Source of the DNA: Phycisphaerales bacterium | GTDB lineage: Bacteria > Planctomycetota > Phycisphaerae > Phycisphaerales > UBA1924 | Assembly: GCA_028279375.1 (NCBI GenBank) | Contig: JANQNW010000010.1 | Coordinates: forward strand, 186,001 to 250,000 | Reading direction: 5' to 3' | Length of the DNA: 64,000 bases | Part shown: one piece after another, positions 44,253 to 51,921 of the stretch | Layout of the letters: each line of letters begins with the position of its first letter | Position numbering within the stretch: position 1 is the first letter of the stretch | Program-made: the position numbers and the translations under genes | The notes under the pieces: generated by a model | What the model was told of the DNA's origin: nothing | Seen by the model: the letters and a program-made list of their open reading frames with translations, nothing else | The model's database searches: none

Positions 44253-46430
44253 ATGCCTGACGTGACTGCCGCATCTTGTCCTTCGATGGAGGCGCTCGAG
44301 CTGAGCGCCCTGGGGGATGTGGGCGACGAGGCAGTGCTGCGGCATGTAGACGTTTGCGCAAGTTGCCGTGATCTCGTGGAGGAGATCAGAGAGAACAATG
44401 CGCTGCTGGCGAAGCTTCAGGAGAGCTGCGCGGGCGACGACGCGGCGCCGGTCGCCAGCGCGCTGACGCCGGATGCGATCGATGGGTACACGATCGAAGG
44501 CGAACTGCATCGCGGGGGGCAGGGCGTCGTCTATGAAGCGACGCAGATCGCGGCGAAGCGGAAGGTCGCGCTGAAGGTGTTGATCGCCGGGGCGCTTGCG
44601 ACGAGCAAGCAGCGGGCGCGCTTCGAGCGGGAGATCGAGCTTGTCTCGGGTCTGCGTCATCCGAACATCGTGACGCTGTATGACAGCGGCGAGACGGAAT
44701 CGGGACGGCGGTACCTGGCGATGGAGCTTGTCGCGGGGCGGCCGATTGATGCGCATGTTGACGCAGAGAGCGCCCGCGGCGCGATGTCGCGACGGGAGCT
44801 GATCGCGCTTTTTGCGAAGGTGTGCTCAGCGGTGAGCGAGGCGCATCGGCATGGTGTGATCCATCGGGATCTGAAACCGGGGAATATTCTGGTTGATGAG
44901 CGGGGCGAGCCGCGTGTGCTGGATTTCGGGCTGGCGACGATCGCTGGCGAGGGCGCCGAGGGGATTGGCGTGACGCGTTCGGGTGAGTTTCTGGGAACGC
45001 TGGCGTATGCGAGTCCGGAGCAGACGCGCGGGGCGCCGACGAGCGTGGACATTCGCAGCGATGTGTATGCGCTGGGCGTGCTGCTGTATCGGTTGCTGAG
45101 CGGGCGGCTTCCTTACGACGTGGAGGGGTCGCTGGCGACGGCGGTGAAGTCGATCAATGAGTCAGCCCCGACGCGTCTGCGGGGGAAGGGCGGCGCGTTC
45201 GGTGTTGATGATGAGCTCGAGACAATCGTCTTTCGGGCGCTTTCGAAGGAGAAGGGGCGGCGGTATCAGTCGGCGGAGGCGCTGGGAGAGGACTTGCGGC
45301 GTTACCTCGCGGGCGAGGCGATTGACGCGAAGCGAGACAGCCGCGTGTATGTGCTTCGGAAGACTGTCGCGCGGCATCGGATGGCGGCCGTTTTCAGCTG
45401 CGCGTTTCTCGTGGCGCTGATTGGATTCAGCGCGACGATGTCGGTGCTGTATCAGCGGGCGGCGCGGGAGGCTGAGAAGACGCGGCAGATCAATGTGTTC
45501 CTGGAGGACACGCTGGTCTCGGTCGAACCGGCGGCGGGGCGCGAGCCGACGATTCGCGAAACGCTGGACGAGGCGGTGCACTGGGTTGAGCTTGCGCTTT
45601 CGGATGATCCGGCGTCGGCGGCGGCGATTCGGAACACGGTGGGGAACAGCTATCGCGCGCTCGGGGAGTATGAGCTTGCCGAGGCGCAGCTCGTGGAGGC
45701 ATTGCGGCTGCGGCGGGAGGCGTTTGGCGATCGGCATGTGGAGACGGCGCGGAGTCTGAACAGTCTGGGGAATCTCGAGCTTGCGCGCGGGAACTTCGGC
45801 GACGCGGCGGTGCACTTCGCCAATGCGCTGGAGATTCGCGAGGAGTCGGGCGGGGCCAGCGCGCTCGAGATTGCGCAGACGATGTACAACATGGCGCGCG
45901 TCGAGCTGGCTTCGGGCGATCCTGAGGCGGCGGCCGGGCTTTTTGAGCTGGCTGGCGATTTGCGCGGGAAGGCGCTGGGGAGCGCGCATGCCGATGTGGC
46001 CATGACGGTGTATCAGCGCGCCCGGTGCATGGCGGCGCTCTCTCGGTTCAATGAGGCGCTTGCGCTGGATGAGCGGGCGCTTGAGATGCGCCGGGCGGCG
46101 CTGCATCCGGAGCATCCGGATCTGCAGCGTTCGTGGCTCGCCGTGGGGGATGACTATTTGACGCTCGATCAGCCGGCGCGGGCGGCGGAGGTTGTTTCGG
46201 CGTGCCTGCGCGTGCGACAGCGGAGTCTGCCGGCGGGTCATTGGCGTATCGGTGAGGCGCTTGCGCGGCTCGGTGAGTGTCGTGTTGGGCAGGGGGAGAC
46301 GATCGAGGGGCGGAAGCTCCTCTTGGACGGCGGCGCGCTGCTTCTCGCCGGGCGCGGGCGTGACGATCCGCGCACGCAGCGCGCGGTGACGGCGCTTGCG
46401 GAGCTTGACCGGGCTTCGGATTCGGAGTGA
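44253..46430 (+). CDS. Membrane Ser/Thr protein kinase with N-terminal zinc finger and C-terminal TPR
   Basis: This 725-residue regulator follows the sigma factor. The N-terminus has an anti-sigma-like zinc motif (His31, Cys35, Cys38 in HVDVCASC). A Hanks-type kinase domain spans about 70-350, with GGQGVVYEA, the ATP lysine in VALKVL, the catalytic HRDLKPGNILV (near residue 204) and DFGLAT, all intact. A single transmembrane helix lies at about 377-400 (AAVFSCAFLVALIGFSATMSVLY), and TPR repeats fill about 440-710. The TPR part should face outside or the periplasm and sense a signal; the kinase part is cytoplasmic and likely acts on the sigma factor. Confidence 0.9.
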   Translation: MPDVTAASCPSMEALELSALGDVGDEAVLRHVDVCASCRDLVEEIRENNALLAKLQESCAGDDAAPVASALTPDAIDGYTIEGELHRGGQGVVYEATQIAAKRKVALKVLIAGALATSKQRARFEREIELVSGLRHPNIVTLYDSGETESGRRYLAMELVAGRPIDAHVDAESARGAMSRRELIALFAKVCSAVSEAHRHGVIHRDLKPGNILVDERGEPRVLDFGLATIAGEGAEGIGVTRSGEFLGTLAYASPEQTRGAPTSVDIRSDVYALGVLLYRLLSGRLPYDVEGSLATAVKSINESAPTRLRGKGGAFGVDDELETIVFRALSKEKGRRYQSAEALGEDLRRYLAGEAIDAKRDSRVYVLRKTVARHRMAAVFSCAFLVALIGFSATMSVLYQRAAREAEKTRQINVFLEDTLVSVEPAAGREPTIRETLDEAVHWVELALSDDPASAAAIRNTVGNSYRALGEYELAEAQLVEALRLRREAFGDRHVETARSLNSLGNLELARGNFGDAAVHFANALEIREESGGASALEIAQTMYNMARVELASGDPEAAAGLFELAGDLRGKALGSAHADVAMTVYQRARCMAALSRFNEALALDERALEMRRAALHPEHPDLQRSWLAVGDDYLTLDQPARAAEVVSACLRVRQRSLPAGHWRIGEALARLGECRVGQGETIEGRKLLLDGGALLLAGRGRDDPRTQRAVTALAELDRASDSE

Positions 46431-46433
46431 GCG

Positions 46434-47840
46434 TCAGACGAGTTCGTCGTCGAGGGCGATGAACTTGAGGCCGCCGAGGTAGTCGCCGCCGGCGAGTTCC
46501 TTGACGTGAACGACGCGCGCGGTGCGGTCGACGACGGAGCCCTCTCGAGCGCTCATAGCGAGGAAGAGCACTTCGCCGGGGCGGATGCGCTGATTCGTCT
46601 GGATCTGGACGCCGCCGAGGCTGAGGTTCTTCGCCTGGGCCTTGAAGGTCTTCTCTTCCTTGAGGCCGTTGACGATGAATGCGGCTTCGACCGGGAAGTC
46701 GCAGGCGTGGCGCGCGTGTTCGCGGTCGCTTATTTCGCGATCATCTGCCTTGTAGTCGTCGTCGTGGGAGAAACCTTCGGGCGGCGCGACGAGCAGCTCA
46801 TCGAGGCTGACGAGCGGCTGGCCGGTCGAGACGATCGGCGCTCGGCTGGGATCATCCTTGAGAGACTGGCTGATGTACTTCGTCCACGCCATGAGCGCAT
46901 CGGCGTCAAACTGGGCGCCGGCGCCCTGCGCGAGGATCTTGAGCGTGTCGAGGGGCGGTGTTGGACCGCGATAGGGGCGCGCTGCGCTGATGGCGTCGAA
47001 GACGTCCACGACGGCGCAGACGCGGGCGGCGAGGCTGAGATCGTCGGCCTTTCTGCCGCTGGGATATCCGGTGCCATCGAGGTGCTCGTGATGATCGCGC
47101 GTCATCTCGAGAATGACGGAGTGCAGGCCCCCATGCTCGCTGAGGATTTCGTAGCCGAGGGAGGGATGGCGCTGGATCTGCTTCCACTCGCTTTCTTCGA
47201 GCTGGCCTTCCTTATTGAGGATGGCCTCGGGGACATCGCGCTTGCCGATGTCGTGGAGGAGTCCGCCCTCAAAGGCGAGCTGGACGAGCTCGGGCTCCTC
47301 CGGGCAGAGTCTGCTCATGAGGATGCCGCACCCGATGCCGACGTTGAGCATGTGTGTCGCGGTGTAGAAGTCGTGCTCGGAGATATCGAGCAGGTAGGAG
47401 AACTTCTGCGGGTCCTTCTCGAGCCAGTTGGCGAACTGATCGCCGAGATCGGTGACGCTTTCGATCGCGCCTTCAGCGGTGGGGTCGCTGAGGGCTTCTT
47501 CGATGAGTTGCGTTGACGCCGTGCGGATGATGCGCGCGCGTTCATCGTGCTTGAGCTTGGGATCGTCGTAGAGTCGATCGAGTCGGGCGACGAGCGCCTT
47601 GCGATATTCGCGATGCTGCTCGGCGGGGATGTAGACGAAGCGCACGCCGCGTTCGACGAGTCTCTTGTGATCCTTGGATGAGAAGGGGATTCCCTTGCCG
47701 CGATAGAGCGCGAACTGGCCGCGCTCCGCCTGGCGGAGGTAGATATCAAGCGTCAGCACTTCCTCATCGAGGGACTCGATGGGGATAGGCAGATAGCGAC
47801 TTCCCAGCGCTGCTTGTTTTTCAGCGGTCGCTGCTGACAT
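46434..47840 (-). CDS. HD-GYP domain protein with C-terminal PilZ domain
   Basis: This is a cyclic-di-GMP signalling protein of 468 residues. The central HD-GYP phosphodiesterase domain has LLHDIGKRDVPEAILNKEG and the signature DHHEHLDGTGYPSG, then ARVCAVVDVFDA, so it is likely active. A PilZ-like domain follows at about 370-460 (CDFPVEAAFIV, AKNLSLGGVQIQT). Its N-terminal RxxxR cyclic-di-GMP motif is not intact (ARHACDFPV), so nucleotide binding there is uncertain. The N-terminal 130 residues have no named domain. The start is the ATG at 47840. It is convergent with the kinase gene. Confidence 0.87.
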   Translation of the reverse strand: MSAATAEKQAALGSRYLPIPIESLDEEVLTLDIYLRQAERGQFALYRGKGIPFSSKDHKRLVERGVRFVYIPAEQHREYRKALVARLDRLYDDPKLKHDERARIIRTASTQLIEEALSDPTAEGAIESVTDLGDQFANWLEKDPQKFSYLLDISEHDFYTATHMLNVGIGCGILMSRLCPEEPELVQLAFEGGLLHDIGKRDVPEAILNKEGQLEESEWKQIQRHPSLGYEILSEHGGLHSVILEMTRDHHEHLDGTGYPSGRKADDLSLAARVCAVVDVFDAISAARPYRGPTPPLDTLKILAQGAGAQFDADALMAWTKYISQSLKDDPSRAPIVSTGQPLVSLDELLVAPPEGFSHDDDYKADDREISDREHARHACDFPVEAAFIVNGLKEEKTFKAQAKNLSLGGVQIQTNQRIRPGEVLFLAMSAREGSVVDRTARVVHVKELAGGDYLGGLKFIALDDELV

Positions 47841-48020
47841 GCGAATCCTCCGTGGACGCACGACGTCCCCTATCCGTAGTGGGACGATTATGCATCGGAC
47901 GGATTCGTCGACTTATGGAGGCGGCATCTCGTGAGAATCGCCGCAGGCGGCGTCAGAGGGCGGGTCCGGTCGCGTTTCGTCGTTACAGGCGTGATGTTCG
48001 TCGCAGGCGCACGCCTCCGA

Positions 48021-48233
48021 TCAGGGGGCGTCTGCGGAGGGTTCGAGTCGCACGTTCACGCAGGGCTTCGAAAGGAAGGAGCCGGCGGCGACGTGTGACT
48101 CGAGGAGTTCGCGAACGACCTGGCGCAGGTCGGGGTCGATGACATTGGCGTCGAGGAAGGCGTCGCGCTCGGAGGCTTCGAGTTCGAGGGCTTCATTGAA
48201 GATCTGCTTCGCTCGCTCGTCAGACACGTTCAA
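48021..48233 (-). CDS. Orphan N-terminal stub of a planctomycete Ser/Thr kinase
   Basis: This 70-residue protein is coupled to the ECF sigma gene by ATGA. Its sequence, starting MNVSDERAKQIFNEALELEASERDAFLD and continuing VVRELLESHVAAGSFLSKP, matches the N-terminal helical module that precedes the kinase domain in planctomycete and acidobacterial sigma-linked kinases. The kinase itself is absent, and no kinase remnant is seen in the following 180 bases. It may be a truncated gene, or a free-standing adaptor that keeps the sigma-facing module. The second half is short and unconserved. Confidence 0.65.
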   Translation of the reverse strand: MNVSDERAKQIFNEALELEASERDAFLDANVIDPDLRQVVRELLESHVAAGSFLSKPCVNVRLEPSADAP

Positions 48234-48817
48234 CCTTTCGCTTCGTCAGATTCTCCGTCCTTCAGGAGTTGGTGGAGGCGCGCGCGTGCGAATGACCATT
48301 CGCGCATTGCGGTGCGTTCGGAGACGCCGAGGGCTTCGGCGGCTTCCTTGACTTCGAGGCCCGCGAAGAAGCGGAGCCTGACGACGGAGGCGGCGCGCGG
48401 ATCTTCTTCTTCGAGTTTCGTGATGGCGTCGTCGAGCGCGATGATGTCTTCGGCGTCGCAGTCGGTGGCGAGGTCGAGGACGCTTGCTGGGAGCTTGCGC
48501 CGGTCGCCGCCGCGCTTGGCGGACTTCTTCGCACGGGCGTGATCGATGAGGATTCGTCGCATGGCCTCGGCGGCGGCGCCGTAGAAGTGGCCGCGGCTCT
48601 GCCATTTCATGTCCACATCGCCGACGAGCTTCATGTACGCCTCGTGCACGAGCGCCGTGGCCTGCAGCGTGTGGTCGTCTCGCTCATTGCCCATGCGCTT
48701 CTGCGCGATGGCGCGAAGCTGCTCGTAGACCAGCGGGAGCAGCTCGTTGGCGGCTTCAGGGTCGCTTGCGAAGTCACGGAGGATTCTCGTGACGTGGTCT
48801 TTCTGTTCGTCGGTCAT
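48230..48817 (-). CDS. ECF sigma factor (TIGR02999 type)
   Basis: This RNA polymerase sigma factor has 195 residues. The region 2 sequence (LLPLVYEQLRAIAQKRMGNERDDHTLQATALVHEAYMKLVG) and HFYGAAAEAMRRILIDHARAKKSAKRGGD are typical of the TIGR02999 group enriched in Planctomycetes and Acidobacteria. Region 4 is VKEAAEALGVSERTAMREWSFARARLH. The ATG at 48817 is chosen for its GGGAG ribosome-binding site and because the upstream extension is low-complexity. The stub gene follows with ATGA overlap. Confidence 0.9.
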   Translation of the reverse strand: MTDEQKDHVTRILRDFASDPEAANELLPLVYEQLRAIAQKRMGNERDDHTLQATALVHEAYMKLVGDVDMKWQSRGHFYGAAAEAMRRILIDHARAKKSAKRGGDRRKLPASVLDLATDCDAEDIIALDDAITKLEEEDPRAASVVRLRFFAGLEVKEAAEALGVSERTAMREWSFARARLHQLLKDGESDEAKG

Positions 48818-48954
48818 GGCGCAGGCTCCCTCGGCCTGGATCACGCGCTCGGCGTGATCGGAGGCGCGCGTCTCGGCGCGTTCCTCAGGCGAAGGAGGCG
48901 ATTGTACCGGCGACGCTCCGGACGCCTTGCATGTTGTTTCGGCGGCGCGGGTCA

Positions 48955-49152
48955 TCAGGCGGCGAAGGCGCAGCGCAGACCGGCGCGACGGCGGAGGAGG
49001 CGCTCGGAGAGCTCGGAGAGCTGTCGGCAGCTGTCATCTTCAGAGATGTCGCCTGCGCGGCGGGCGTCGCAGATCTCGGCAACGCGCTGGGCATGCTGCT
49101 CGAAGCATGCCGCGAGCAGTTCGTTGACGGAAGCGTGGTTGTTCGAAGACAT
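48955..49152 (-). CDS. Small hypothetical protein, 65 aa
   Basis: This short acidic-helical protein (starts MSSNNHASVNELLAACFEQH, then an Arg/Leu-rich end) has no recognised family. A perfect AGGAGG ribosome-binding sequence lies eight bases before its ATG, which is the best such site in the neighbourhood and the main reason to call it real. It lies 137 bases upstream of the ECF sigma gene on the same strand, so it could be a regulator or anti-sigma peptide. Confidence 0.5.
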   Translation of the reverse strand: MSSNNHASVNELLAACFEQHAQRVAEICDARRAGDISEDDSCRQLSELSERLLRRRAGLRCAFAA

Positions 49153-49365
49153 GAGGAGATCCTCCTGAAGGAAGGCCCCCGCTCCGCGAGGGTTGTCGAT
49201 GGGGTGCGGCCAACAGCTCGCCGCTCATACGACGTGGCGTGAGATGGCGGGACGGGCTGCCTTGATCAGGAGAAAAAAGTGTGTTTTTGTGCGGCATGGA
49301 CGGTCTTCTTCGGAGCCGTCGCGGGTGGAGGCTGCGTCAAGCGGCTGACATTCTCTTTCCATCAA

Positions 49366-49407
49366 GAGAAGAGACGCCGCGCTCTGTCATGGTGCACGGC
49401 GTCTTTC
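49366..49407 (-). terminator. Hairpin in the gap between the 65-aa gene and the 426-aa gene
   Basis: The 303-base gap 49153-49455 has no gene. It holds a stem GACGCCG/CGGCGTC (49373-49379 with 49397-49403). On the minus strand it is followed by TCTTCTCTT, so it probably ends the transcript of the 426-residue protein gene. The plus-strand side also has TTTCATTT. The rest of the gap shows only an A-rich/T-rich stretch near 49270. Confidence 0.6.
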
Positions 49408-49455
49408 ATTTGGGAAGAGTGAGAATGAGGAAGTCGCAGCGCGCCGGTTGCAGCG

Positions 49456-50736
49456 TCAGCCGGCGGGATTTGGATCGGTGGGCGGGTTGAAGAGCATCGC
49501 GACCTGGGCGCCGTAGATCGGGTAATCGATCTGGCAGCGGTAGACGCGGAACTTGCGTCCGTTCCAGTCCATCTTCTGGCAGACAGTTCGGACGATGTCG
49601 CTGTAGCGCGCGACGGTCGCGGAGCGGCAGCAGGAGATGCCATTTCCGATCTTCTCGACAGACTCCATCATCGGGAGGATGTCGATGTCGCGCGCGGGGT
49701 TGTTGACGTCGGCGACGCCTTCGAGGGCTGTGTCGTAGAGGCGGAGCGTCGGCTCGGAGTCGGGATAGACGTCCTCGTGGACGAGGACATCGAACTGGAG
49801 CCTGCGCGCCGGGCTGGAGACTTCGGCGAAGACATAGCCCTTGCGATTCGCGCCGGGGTCGATGTAGCGGCGCATCTCGGCGAGGTTGACTTCGCAGAAG
49901 ACGAGATCGACGGCGGATTTGGGGCCGAAGCCTGTGTCGGCCATCGTGTAGTGGACGACTTCTCCGACCTTGTGGACATTGAGTTGGGGGAGGGGGTTGG
50001 TGCAGAACTCGGGGAGCTGCATGCGCTCGAGGTCGTCCACGGATTCGCCATCGAGCGTGCGCGGTTCGCGTGAGCTGTCCTGCGGGGTGAGGCGGCGCGT
50101 GGCGAACTTGACGCCCGCGTCGGGGCGCAGGCGATGGAGGCCGTGGAGACCGCTGAGCCAGACTACATCAAGCATGCGCTCGTCTTCTGATGGATGGAGG
50201 AAGACGGTCGCGATGATGGTGTTGGCTTCGGCGCCCTTGAGCTGGCTCATGGCCTTGAAGGCGGCCTGTTTGCGGCGGAGTTCGAACTCGCGTCGCGCTT
50301 CAGGGACCCAGGCGCTGATGATGGCGTCGAGGGAGGAGCGATCGCCCATCTCTTCGCGGATGAGAGTCTCGAATCGGTCTACGGCGTTGGAGGCGCCGGT
50401 GATGAGTCGCGGGTCGGCGCCGTGTTTTGCGGAGGCCTTGAGGAGTCGGCGCAGCGGATCGGGTCCGGGGATGCGATGGACGACGGCCATGGGGTCGGAG
50501 GTTCGCAGCGCCTTGAGGAGGCGGCTTGCAAGGACCTTGTCTACGCCGAGTGATCGGGCAAGGGCCTGTGGTCCCTGTTGCGCTTCGGGCTGATCTTCGA
50601 GGAGGTCGGCGAAGGTGGAGTGGAGCTGATCTCCAATTGAGTTGATGAGGTCCTCGAGATCGGCGGGCGCAGCGGGGGCGGGGCCCGGGGCGTCGGGAAG
50701 TCGATCGGGCCTGGAGGTGTTTTCGAGGTCGCTCAT
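49456..50736 (-). CDS. Hypothetical protein, 426 aa, with possible N-terminal HTH
   Basis: The family is not recognised with confidence. Residues about 50-75 (PQALARSLGVDKVLASRLLKALRTSDP) look like a helix-turn-helix, so a DNA-binding or regulatory role is possible. The larger C-terminal part (from about residue 180) is mixed alpha/beta with no membrane segments. It contains the conserved-looking VFCEVNLAEMRRYIDPGANRKGYVFAEV and cysteines in NGISCCRS. The start MSDLENTSRP at 50736 is the first ATG of the frame. Confidence 0.65.
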   Translation of the reverse strand: MSDLENTSRPDRLPDAPGPAPAAPADLEDLINSIGDQLHSTFADLLEDQPEAQQGPQALARSLGVDKVLASRLLKALRTSDPMAVVHRIPGPDPLRRLLKASAKHGADPRLITGASNAVDRFETLIREEMGDRSSLDAIISAWVPEARREFELRRKQAAFKAMSQLKGAEANTIIATVFLHPSEDERMLDVVWLSGLHGLHRLRPDAGVKFATRRLTPQDSSREPRTLDGESVDDLERMQLPEFCTNPLPQLNVHKVGEVVHYTMADTGFGPKSAVDLVFCEVNLAEMRRYIDPGANRKGYVFAEVSSPARRLQFDVLVHEDVYPDSEPTLRLYDTALEGVADVNNPARDIDILPMMESVEKIGNGISCCRSATVARYSDIVRTVCQKMDWNGRKFRVYRCQIDYPIYGAQVAMLFNPPTDPNPAG

Positions 50737-50897
50737 TTCGGTGTTTCTGCACCCGGAAGGGGTGATCCGGATGGGTCTCCTTGCAGCTCCACGAGAGCAG
50801 GATAGGGGCTGGCGGGTGATTTTCCAGCGACCTTCGAGGCATTCGGGAAGAATCCCAGAGGTTCCCTCACTATTTCAGCGAAGTTTCCCAGAAACTA

Positions 50898-50925
50898 TTG
50901 ACACGGTCGAGAATCCCACTAGGAT
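50898..50925 (+). promoter_or_regulatory. Sigma-70-like promoter for the PEP-CTERM gene
   Basis: A perfect -35 box TTGACA (50898-50903) is followed after 16 bases by TAGGAT (50920-50925, four of six matches to TATAAT). It lies about 95 bases before the ATG at 51020. It is inferred from consensus only. Confidence 0.5.
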
Positions 50926-51019
50926 CCTCGCTACTTGGATCCGACCTCCTTGCCTGGGGCGGATGACACACACGGACATGCGGCATTCGACCGCAGGAAC
51001 AGGATTGGGGAATCACGTC

Positions 51020-51760
51020 ATGAAGAGCACTACATTCGGCGCCGTCATGCTTTCGGCGATCGTCGGCGCCGGCGCGGCCAGCGCGGCGAGCAACCACGTC
51101 AGCAACTTCGAGAGCGGCGAGGATGGCTGGGAGGGCCCGCAGGGTCCCGGCGGTTCGAGCTTCATCAACCCGACGGGTGGTCTCGGAGGCAGCGCAGGAT
51201 ACCAGACGCAGTTCAACAACTTCGGGATCACGTTTTCGAACGACACGAACCCGGCGTTCCTGGGCGACTACACAGCCCACGACGAGGTCACGATCTCACT
51301 CGATCTCAAGATCGATCAAATCGGCACGTTCCTGCCCGTGGCGCGCCCGTTCGTTGTGGAACTGCGCGACTATGACTCCGCCCAGGGCGGGTATCCCTGG
51401 ACGAGCGTGTGGTACGAGTTCGGTTGGTTCGGGCAGGATGCCTGGTCGGACTTCCAGGAGTTCTCGGTCACCATCGACGATACTTCCTCCACGACGCTTC
51501 CGGCGGGTTGGGGCGGCTTCGGCGCCGAGGATCCGATGACATTCGAGCCGATCCTGCCCGCGGGTGTGACGTTCGCCGATGTGCTGTCGGGTGTGGACGA
51601 GATCGCGATCACCACACTCGAGCCCGGCTTCTTCTTCAGCTTCGACGACTATGACGTCACGCTCGACAACATCAGCATCGCCGTTCCGACCCCTGGCGCG
51701 ATCTCGTGCCTCGCCGCCGGCGCCGGTGTTCTCGGCCTTCGCCGACGTCGCAATTGCTGA
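51020..51760 (+). CDS. Exported protein with PEP-CTERM-like sorting signal
   Basis: This secreted protein of 246 residues has no enzymatic motif. It has an N-terminal signal peptide (TTFGAVMLSAIVGAGAASAASN) and a beta-rich body (NFESGEDGWEG start, many Gly, Ser and Thr), like a laminin-G/concanavalin-type carbohydrate-binding fold. The C-terminus is a sorting-signal-like tail: a Pro motif (PTPGA in place of PEP), a hydrophobic helix (ISCLAAGAGVLGL) and a basic end (RRRR). Such proteins are exported and processed by exosortase-type systems. A promoter lies upstream and a terminator downstream, so it is a single-gene unit. Confidence 0.78.
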   Translation: MKSTTFGAVMLSAIVGAGAASAASNHVSNFESGEDGWEGPQGPGGSSFINPTGGLGGSAGYQTQFNNFGITFSNDTNPAFLGDYTAHDEVTISLDLKIDQIGTFLPVARPFVVELRDYDSAQGGYPWTSVWYEFGWFGQDAWSDFQEFSVTIDDTSSTTLPAGWGGFGAEDPMTFEPILPAGVTFADVLSGVDEIAITTLEPGFFFSFDDYDVTLDNISIAVPTPGAISCLAAGAGVLGLRRRRNC

Positions 51761-51792
51761 ACAACCAGCATCTGTTTCTGAATCTCCAGAGG

Positions 51793-51821
51793 ACGGCTCC
51801 CTGCAGAGGGGGCCGTTCTTC
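51793..51821 (+). terminator. Intrinsic terminator of the PEP-CTERM gene
   Basis: A ten-base-pair stem (ACGGCTCCCT/AGGGGGCCGT, one G-U pair) with a GCAG loop is followed by TTCTTCGTTGTT. It lies 32 bases after the stop codon. Confidence 0.8.
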
Positions 51822-51921
51822 GTTGTTCACCGAGAGACTCGAATCAGATTCGTTTGTGACTCTCTTTGAGTGAGGGACCGCGGTAGACCCATGACGCCTG
51901 CCGCGGTTTCTCTTTGCGCTT

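Noticed and set aside
47841..48020. Remnant of a kinase domain downstream of the 70-residue stub
   Set aside because: No frame in this stretch encodes kinase motifs, so only the N-terminal module remains.
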